From Gemmatimonadota bacterium (GTDB lineage Bacteria; Gemmatimonadota; Gemmatimonadetes; Gemmatimonadales; GWC2-71-9): 57,531 nucleotides of DNA. This document shows positions 51,911-57,531 of this stretch, one piece after another. Made by a program: the position numbers and the translations under genes. The stretch is from positions 1 through 57,531 of the forward strand of contig JANYLJ010000024.1 in NCBI GenBank assembly GCA_025357945.1. The letters run 5' to 3'. The stretch's first letter is position 1. Every line of letters begins with the position of its first letter. The notes below the pieces were generated by a model. The model did no database searches and was not told where the DNA came from. It saw nothing but the letters and a program-made list of their open reading frames with translations.

Positions 51911-54454
51911 TCACCGCCGCCGCTTCGCCCCCCGCACCGCCTCTGCCGTCAACGGATCTTCCGGCCAGTGATGCCTGGGATATCTCCCGCGCAAATCCTT
52001 ACGCACATCGAAGTAGCCGCTCTTCCAGAAACTCGCCAAATCCCGGGTCACCTGCACCGGCCGGTACGCCGGCGACAACAACTGCATCGTCACCGGTATT
52101 CGGCCGCCAAGTCTCGGCGTTTCCGTCAATCCGAACACCTCCTGCAGCCGCACCGGAAGTGCCGGCGCTGCTGGGTCGCTGTAGTTCACCGCGATCTTCG
52201 ACCCACTCGGCACCTCGATCCGCTCCGGCGCCAGGTCGTCCAGCTGCCGTCGCTGCTCCCACGTCAACAACGCCCGCAATGCGCCGCCGAGATCGGCACG
52301 TGAAACCTGCTCCAGCTTGCGGATGCCGGCGAGGTGCGGACCAAGCCACTCGGGGAGCGTGGCAGCAAGCGCCTCGTCGCTAACGTCGGGCCACGCCGGA
52401 TCCTGGCGATGCAGGAACGCCAATCGCTGGCGCAACGAGGTGGCCGCATCGCTCCAGGGCAACACACCCACGCCGCTGCGCGCGATCCCTTCCAGCAGTG
52501 CCGCCAAGATCTCGGCCGGATTGGGCACCGGAATCGCTGTATCCGCGAGCACCAACGCGCCAAGCATGGTGCGACGCCTTGCCAGCACGCTCCCCGTCAC
52601 CTCGTTCCATACGATGGTATCACGCGTGACGACGTCGTCCGCCGCGTGGCTGATCAATTCGGCCGGATCGAGCGATGCGGCGAGCGTGATTCGCCCGTCG
52701 CGGCCGGCGTCGTCGATCTGTGCCGCCACGATCCATTCCGCCTGCGCCAGCGCATCGGTGAGTGGCAGCGTAGCCCCACGTCCGTTCCGCAGCAGAAAGC
52801 GGCCCGACGCGTCACGCCGCTGCGCGACGCGATCCGGATAGGCCCAAGCGAGGAGGAGGCCAACGGATACGTTGTCATCCTGAGCGAAGGCGCGCAGCGC
52901 CGGAGTTGAAGGAGGGCAACGCTTTCGCCACTCCGCCGCGACCTCGCGCACTCGCTGCACCAGTCCGCGATCGATCGTCGCCCCGCCGAGCATGACATCG
53001 TCCACGTCGCGCGCCACTGCGTCGAGACGGAGCTGGACAACGGCGGGCGGCGGTCCACCGGCGCCGCGCAACAGGTCTCGCTCTTCGAGGATCGCGACCA
53101 GCACGGCGGCCGTCGCCGCTGGTTCGACGCCGCTCTCTTGCGCCCGCAACAGCATGTGCGCCAGGCGCGGATGAGTGCCGAGATCGGCCATCGCGACGCC
53201 GTGCGCCGTGATGCGACCGCTCGCGTCAACCGCGCCAAGGAGTCGTAACAGCTCGACTCCCTGCGCGAAAGCCGCGATCGGTGGCGGATCAAGCCACCGC
53301 AATTCGCCGGGATCGGCAAAGCCGGCACTGCCGAGGTCGAGCGCGAGTGGCGCGAGATCCGCGTCGAGAATTTCTGGCCTCGTGTACGGAATCAGGCCCG
53401 CGTCCTCACCGGCGCTCCAGCACCGCAGGCAGACGCCCGGCTCGACCCGGCCGGCTCGACCCCGCCGCTGGTCGGCCGATGCGCGGGACACCCGCACCGT
53501 CTCGAGCCGCGTCATTCCCGTGCCGGCGGAAAAGCGCGGGATCCGCATCAGGCCGCTGTCGACCACCACGCGAATCCCCTCAATCGTGAGCGATGTCTCG
53601 GCGATGCTGGTTGCGAGCACGATCTTGCGCTGGCCTGGCAGCGCCGGCGCAATGGCCGCGTCCTGCATCGCGACGGGGAGCGAACCGTGCAGCGGCTGCA
53701 GCGATACCGCTCGCGGCAGGGTCCCGCGCAACAACTCCTCCACCCGCCGGATTTCGCCGGCACCGGGAAGGAAGACGAGGACCGAGCCCGATTCCTCGGC
53801 AACGGCATGGCGCACGACGCGTGCGACGTGCCCCTCGAGCGCCGATCGGCGCTGAAAGCCGGTAGCGGCCGGCTGATCCGGGCGCATCGGCACGTGGCGG
53901 GTCACCACCGGCCAGGCACGTCCCTCGCTCCGGATCACCGGCGCGTCGCCGAGCAGTTTCGAAACGGCAATGCCATCCAGAGTCGCCGACATCACCACGA
54001 TCTTCAGGTCTTCACGCAGCGAATCGGCCGCGGCGAGCGTGAGCGCCAGACCAGTATCGCCGATCATCGAGCGCTCGTGAAACTCATCGAAAATCACCAA
54101 CCCGACGCCGGCGAGCGCGAGGTCGTGCTGCAGCATTCTGGTGAGAATCCCCTCGGTGACCACCTCGATGCGTGTGCGCGGCCCGACACGCGTATCCAGG
54201 CGCATCCGGTACCCCACGGTCTCGCCAACCCGCTCACCGATCGTCGTTGCCATCCACGCCGCGGCCGCGCGCGCTGCCAGCCGCCGCGGCTCGAGCACGA
54301 CGATTTTCTTCTCCCCCAGCCACGCGGCATCGAGCAGCGCGAGTGGGACCCGGGTCGTCTTGCCCGCGCCAGGCGGCGCCTCGAGCACCACACCCCGGCT
54401 CGCCGCGAGCGCCGACCGGAGCGCGGGAAGAATCGATTCGATGGGAAGAATCAT
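51911..54454 (-). CDS. hrpB: ATP-dependent DEAH-box helicase HrpB
   Basis: 847 aa. Motif I APPGAGKTT, motif II DEFHERS, motif III SATLDG, motif VI (QRRGRAGR) and the HrpB C-terminal region (QLLSPAYRPVQVTRDLASFW, KDLRGRYPRHHWPEDP). HrpB-type proteins are putative RNA helicases of unclear role, not essential. Near residue 517 the protein contains STPALRAFAQDDN, which is a translated fragment of the interspersed repeat (52868-52912), inserted in frame before LLLAWAYPDRVAQRR. It still looks functional. Confidence 0.95.
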   Translation of the reverse strand: MILPIESILPALRSALAASRGVVLEAPPGAGKTTRVPLALLDAAWLGEKKIVVLEPRRLAARAAAAWMATTIGERVGETVGYRMRLDTRVGPRTRIEVVTEGILTRMLQHDLALAGVGLVIFDEFHERSMIGDTGLALTLAAADSLREDLKIVVMSATLDGIAVSKLLGDAPVIRSEGRAWPVVTRHVPMRPDQPAATGFQRRSALEGHVARVVRHAVAEESGSVLVFLPGAGEIRRVEELLRGTLPRAVSLQPLHGSLPVAMQDAAIAPALPGQRKIVLATSIAETSLTIEGIRVVVDSGLMRIPRFSAGTGMTRLETVRVSRASADQRRGRAGRVEPGVCLRCWSAGEDAGLIPYTRPEILDADLAPLALDLGSAGFADPGELRWLDPPPIAAFAQGVELLRLLGAVDASGRITAHGVAMADLGTHPRLAHMLLRAQESGVEPAATAAVLVAILEERDLLRGAGGPPPAVVQLRLDAVARDVDDVMLGGATIDRGLVQRVREVAAEWRKRCPPSTPALRAFAQDDNVSVGLLLAWAYPDRVAQRRDASGRFLLRNGRGATLPLTDALAQAEWIVAAQIDDAGRDGRITLAASLDPAELISHAADDVVTRDTIVWNEVTGSVLARRRTMLGALVLADTAIPVPNPAEILAALLEGIARSGVGVLPWSDAATSLRQRLAFLHRQDPAWPDVSDEALAATLPEWLGPHLAGIRKLEQVSRADLGGALRALLTWEQRRQLDDLAPERIEVPSGSKIAVNYSDPAAPALPVRLQEVFGLTETPRLGGRIPVTMQLLSPAYRPVQVTRDLASFWKSGYFDVRKDLRGRYPRHHWPEDPLTAEAVRGAKRRR
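52868..52912 (-). repeat. Interspersed repeat half-copy inside hrpB
   Basis: ACGTTGTCATCCTGAGCGAAGG on the plus strand is the left end of the repeat family. The rest of the element is missing. It is read in frame within hrpB. Confidence 0.85.
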
Positions 54455-54520
54455 CGCGCCGGAAGGTTAGCCGGTCGCGGCGGGATGGCGGAGCCGCCCG
54501 CCGCCGCGAACCGACACCAC

Positions 54521-54526
54521 TAGAAT
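54521..54526 (+). promoter_or_regulatory. -10-like TAGAAT for a possibly leaderless gene
   Basis: TAGAAT ends 6 bases before the ATG at 54533, so transcription would start on or next to the start codon. No SD sequence is seen. Such TANNNT-ATG spacing marks leaderless mRNAs in several phyla. Confidence 0.45.
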
Positions 54527-54532
54527 TGTCTC

Positions 54533-55813
54533 ATGCGAACCCCAGGTCGCAGCGCCCTGCTATTGCTCATGATCGCGGTACCAGCGGCGATCCACGCCCA
54601 GAAGGCCGACTCCACGCCGGTCGCGCCCGTCGATTCGAACGCGGCGCTGAATCTTTTTCTCGACTGCCGCGCCCCGGGGTGCGACTTCAACTATCTGCGT
54701 ACCGAGCTCACCTGGGTCAACTATGTTCGCGACCGGACCGCCGCCCAGGTGCACGTGATCGCCACCGCGCTCGGCACCGGATCGGGCGGCCTCGAGGTGA
54801 AGCTGGCGTTCATCGGCGAGAAGCAGTTCATCGGGGTCGACAACGAAGTGATGTACAACACGCAGCGTGGCGCCAGCGGCGATGAGTTGCGGCAGGAATT
54901 CACCCGGGTCCTCAAGCTGGGGCTGGTGCAGTACATGCTCGGCACACCGTTCGGGCGGCACCTCGCCGTCGCCTACACGGCACCGCCCAACGCCGCGCCG
55001 GCGCAACACGATCGCGATCCGTGGAACTTCTGGGTCTTCAGTATCGGGATGAACGGCTCGTTCGGCGGGCAGTCGCAGAGCAGCAACCGGAGCGGCAGCG
55101 GATCGCTCTACGCGTCGCGTACCACCGCCGCGTGGAAATTCCGCGCCAACGCAAATGGCAGCACCAGCCGGAACAGCTACGTGCTGGACGATACGACCAA
55201 CTATATCGCCCTCTCACACAGCTATTCGGGCGGAGCGGTTCTCGTCCGGTCGGTCAACGACCATCTCTCCTTCGGCGGCGGCTTCGGCCTGAGCGCATCA
55301 ACCGCCAACAACCTCGATCTCGCGCTGCGCGTGGCACCCACGGTCGAGTTCGATTTCTTCAAGTACGATCAGTACACCCGCAAGCGCCTCGTGCTCTCGT
55401 ACAGCGTCGGCCTCGACCGCTACCACTATACCGACACGACGATCTACAATCAGATTCGCGAGACGCGCCTCGACAACCAGCTTTCGCTCTCCTACGCGAC
55501 GACGCAGCCGTGGGGCGGCGCCAACGCCGGGATCAGCGGATCGGCCTATCTCTCCGATATCTCGGAGAACCACCTGTCGGCGTACACCAGCATGTCGGTA
55601 CGCGTTGCCCGGGGCCTCTCGGTGTCGTACTCGCTCTCGTACTCGCGGGTGCGCGACCAGATCTCGCTCGCCAAGGCGGCGGCATCGGACGCCGAGATCC
55701 TGCTCCAGTTGCGCCAGCTCGCCACCAGCTATACCTACGGCGGATCGTTCTCGCTCAACTACACCTTCGGATCGCTGTTCAACAACGTCGTCAATCCCCG
55801 GTTCGGCTTCTAG
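54533..55813 (+). CDS. Outer-membrane beta-barrel protein, unknown
   Basis: 426 aa. Signal peptide ending IHAQK. Residues 30-140 form a soluble part with two Cys (DCRAPGCDFNYLRTELTWVN). From about 165 strands alternate polar and aromatic residues (FGGGFGLSASTANNLDLALR, RLVLSYSVGLDRYHYTD, SVSYSLSYSRVRDQ) and the protein ends in YTFGSLFNNVVNPRFGF, with the final Phe typical of barrels. It is divergent from hrpB with 78 bp between. Function unknown. Confidence 0.75.
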   Translation: MRTPGRSALLLLMIAVPAAIHAQKADSTPVAPVDSNAALNLFLDCRAPGCDFNYLRTELTWVNYVRDRTAAQVHVIATALGTGSGGLEVKLAFIGEKQFIGVDNEVMYNTQRGASGDELRQEFTRVLKLGLVQYMLGTPFGRHLAVAYTAPPNAAPAQHDRDPWNFWVFSIGMNGSFGGQSQSSNRSGSGSLYASRTTAAWKFRANANGSTSRNSYVLDDTTNYIALSHSYSGGAVLVRSVNDHLSFGGGFGLSASTANNLDLALRVAPTVEFDFFKYDQYTRKRLVLSYSVGLDRYHYTDTTIYNQIRETRLDNQLSLSYATTQPWGGANAGISGSAYLSDISENHLSAYTSMSVRVARGLSVSYSLSYSRVRDQISLAKAAASDAEILLQLRQLATSYTYGGSFSLNYTFGSLFNNVVNPRFGF

Positions 55814-55828
55814 CGGTTAACGCGACGA

Positions 55829-55852
55829 ACCCCCGGACGCGCGTCCGGGGGT
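55829..55852. terminator. Bidirectional hairpin between convergent genes
   Basis: ACCCCCGGACGC and GCGTCCGGGGGT are a perfect 24-bp palindrome between two convergent genes. No U run is present, so it may be Rho-assisted. Confidence 0.65.
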
Positions 55853-55905
55853 CCATCGTTGTCCCGGCCCCCCACGCGGCTGCGCGTGCGAGGCACCGCG
55901 GACGA

Positions 55906-56469
55906 CTAGAAGTGAATGCCGCCCTTGATCAGGAACTCGCTTCCGCCACCCGCGCCGAGCTTGACCTCAAGGAAAGGCATCAGCTTGCTGTTCGCGGCGA
56001 AGTTGATGCCGCCAACCAGGTCGAGCCCGAAGCTGGAGGCGCCGTAGCCACCGCAACCAAGTACGCCGCTGCAAAAAGTGTCGCCGAACGAGATGTGCGT
56101 GTACTCGAGTCCGGCGCCAACGTACGGCTTGATGTCGCTCTTCGGATTCGCGACGTCGTAAAGTGCGTCACCCGTCACGATGAAGTAATGCACACCACAG
56201 CCGGAGAATCCGCCGCAGTAACTGTCGCCCGGGAAGAAATAGTCGAACGACACGCGGCCCGTGATCGGATGCTCGCTCATGTCGGCGAGGTGAAACTTGA
56301 CGAACGCGCCGACGCCGATGCCGACGCTGTTATTGGCACCAAATGCTGCCTCGACACCAAACCGCGTACCGCTGGTCTGCGCCTGGGCGCTGGCCGACGG
56401 AGCAATCAGCGCCAACCCGAGCACCGCGCTCGCGCCAACCGCTATTCCACGTAGCATGCTCACCTGCAT
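55906..56469 (-). CDS. Small outer-membrane beta-barrel protein
   Basis: 187 aa from the ATG at 56469, preceded by CAGGAGG at five bases. Signal peptide ends SASAQA. Eight amphipathic strands are plausible: TRFGVEAAFGANNSVGIGVG, ITGRVSFDYFFPG, IKPYVGAGLEYTHISFG, FGLDLVGGINF, LMPFLEVKLGAGG and a C-terminal FLIKGGIHF ending in Phe. Two Cys pairs lie in loops. This is the OmpA/OmpW-like small porin layout; substrate unknown. Confidence 0.78.
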   Translation of the reverse strand: MQVSMLRGIAVGASAVLGLALIAPSASAQAQTSGTRFGVEAAFGANNSVGIGVGAFVKFHLADMSEHPITGRVSFDYFFPGDSYCGGFSGCGVHYFIVTGDALYDVANPKSDIKPYVGAGLEYTHISFGDTFCSGVLGCGGYGASSFGLDLVGGINFAANSKLMPFLEVKLGAGGGSEFLIKGGIHF

Positions 56470-56605
56470 GAAGCCTCCTGGAGGGGTGAAGTGAACGTCC
56501 CGGGGGTAATGTATCAATTTGACTACTTTCTGACCTCCGGCACAAGGCGTAACCCCTTTTCCAGTCGCGGCCTAGGGAAACTAGTGCATAGCTGTACCTT
56601 TATTC

Positions 56606-57421
56606 GTGCCTGCAATTCTCTGGGCCAGTGATCTCCATCTGGACCATCTTTCAGCCGCCGGACACGATGAACTCCGCGCGCGGTTCGTCGCCGCCGCCGC
56701 GGGAGCCTTCGTCGTAACGGGCGACATTTCAGTCGCGCCGCGCCTGACCGACGATCTCGAATTCCTCGCCGATGCGGCTTCCCGCCCACTCTATTTCGTT
56801 CTCGGCAACCACGACCACTATGGCGGCACTGTCGCCACCGTCCGCGATGCTGTCCTCGCGCTCGCCGACCGACAGCCGGCGATCCAATGGCTTCCGCCAG
56901 CTGGTGTCGTCGCCCTCGACGCCGACACGGCGCTGGTCGGCGTCGACGGTTGGGCCGATGGCCGCGAGGGCGACCCGTTCGCCACGCAATTCGTGCTCAA
57001 CGACGACCGCCTCATCGGTGAGATCGCGACGGCGGGGACCCGCGCGGGAAGACTTCTCGTCAAGCGCGCCCTCGCCGACGCCGACGCGCATCGACTCGGC
57101 GTTCTGCTTGGCCGCGCGGTCGCGACGGCCCGCCACATCGTGATTGCCACGCATGTGCCGCCGTTCGTCGAAGCGCTGCCGAAGACAGGACGGCTGACCC
57201 ACCCGGGCTGGCTGCCACTGCTTGTCTGTGGTGCAACCGGCCGGGTGATCCGCCAGGCTGCAGCCGCGAGCCCGGACCACACCTTTCTCGTGCTCTGTGG
57301 CCACACCCACGCCGCGATTGACGTCGCGATCACGCCGAACCTGCGATGCCTCGTTGCGGGAGCACGCTACGGCGATCCGGGGGTGCGGAGACTTGAGCTC
57401 AATGGGGGAGCTCGTCACTAA
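56606..57421 (+). CDS. Calcineurin-like metallophosphoesterase
   Basis: 271 aa from the GTG at 56606. Full metal site: SDLHLD (Asp-x-His), VTGDIS (Asp), LGNHDHYG (Asn-His), IATHVPPF (His) and LCGHTHAAID (His-x-His). Such enzymes hydrolyse phosphoesters or nucleotides in the cytoplasm. TACCTT lies five bases before the GTG and there is no SD sequence, so the mRNA may be leaderless. The last codons and stop (CGT CAC TAA) are supplied by the palindromic repeat at 57408-57455. Confidence 0.85.
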   Translation: MPAILWASDLHLDHLSAAGHDELRARFVAAAAGAFVVTGDISVAPRLTDDLEFLADAASRPLYFVLGNHDHYGGTVATVRDAVLALADRQPAIQWLPPAGVVALDADTALVGVDGWADGREGDPFATQFVLNDDRLIGEIATAGTRAGRLLVKRALADADAHRLGVLLGRAVATARHIVIATHVPPFVEALPKTGRLTHPGWLPLLVCGATGRVIRQAAAASPDHTFLVLCGHTHAAIDVAITPNLRCLVAGARYGDPGVRRLELNGGARH

Positions 57422-57455
57422 AGTGACGGCTCGGCTGATGTCGCTAAAGCGACGT
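57408..57455. repeat. Inverted 48-bp copy of the palindromic repeat at 19625
   Basis: Exact reverse complement of 19625-19672: GAGCTC, GTCACTAAAGTGAC, GGCTCGGCTGAT, GTCGCTAAAGCGAC, GT. It overlaps the end of the phosphoesterase gene. Confidence 0.95.
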
Positions 57456-57531
57456 TGGCTCCCAGTGTGAACGGCGTGGGCTGCGTCGCAGGGAGGACCC
57501 GCTAGGGAGCGCGCCCCCAACCGGCGTGTCA

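Overview
The window looks like a high-GC chromosome of the Gemmatimonadota type. This is inferred from gene content and not proven: Tat-exported glycosidases, exported M24 peptidase, sortilin/BNR-repeat protein, DUF5916 outer-membrane protein, DUF1080 protein, and interspersed repeats that read 'CAGGATGACA / TGTCATCCTG' at their ends.

Layout. (1) About 1-6000 holds a mobile element on the minus strand next to a tRNA-Ile-like 3' fragment (about 153-179): tyrosine integrase, two HTH proteins, a possible OB-fold protein, an HUH rolling-circle Rep, two tiny proteins, a large unknown protein and an excisionase-like HTH protein. (2) 6200-7430 is decaying DNA: a truncated lipoprotein, a possible fragment and a frameshifted MltR-family gene. 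(3) 7587-15564, minus strand, carries a Ser/Thr kinase with PEGA domains beside an FHA-FHA-ABCG transporter, small membrane proteins and a DUF6946-like protein. (4) 15840-19116 is a second accessory stretch: another tRNA 3' fragment, a four-gene cassette with a nuclease-like protein bounded by paired GTGTC repeats, and a diverged copy of the terminator that follows the first tRNA fragment. (5) 19703-33186 is a pentose module, probably for L-arabinose: AraB-type kinase, COG2407 isomerase, CUT2 ABC importer, GH127 and GH27 glycosidases, a further TIM-barrel hydrolase and an exported M24 peptidase. A divergent control region with a LacI-type palindrome sits in the middle, and nearly every gap is filled by a roughly 140-bp palindromic repeat. 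(6) 33235-44378 holds mostly exported metabolic and hypothetical proteins, a 5'-truncated gene, and a TetR gene followed by only 39 codons of a TolC gene. (7) 44480-49486 is a five-gene operon: esterase-like hydrolase, ATP-grasp, circularly permuted ATP-grasp, YbdK-type carboxylate-amine ligase and class I glutamine-amidotransferase-like hydrolase. It predicts a small amide- or peptide-bonded metabolite not identifiable from sequence, and I consider it the best candidate for an undescribed system. (8) 49483-57421 holds a DUF5916 protein, HrpB helicase (with a repeat fragment translated in frame), two outer-membrane proteins and a metallophosphoesterase.

A 48-bp palindromic repeat occurs in inverted orientation at 19625 and 57408. 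At both places a copy of its right half supplies the last codons and the stop of the neighbouring gene.
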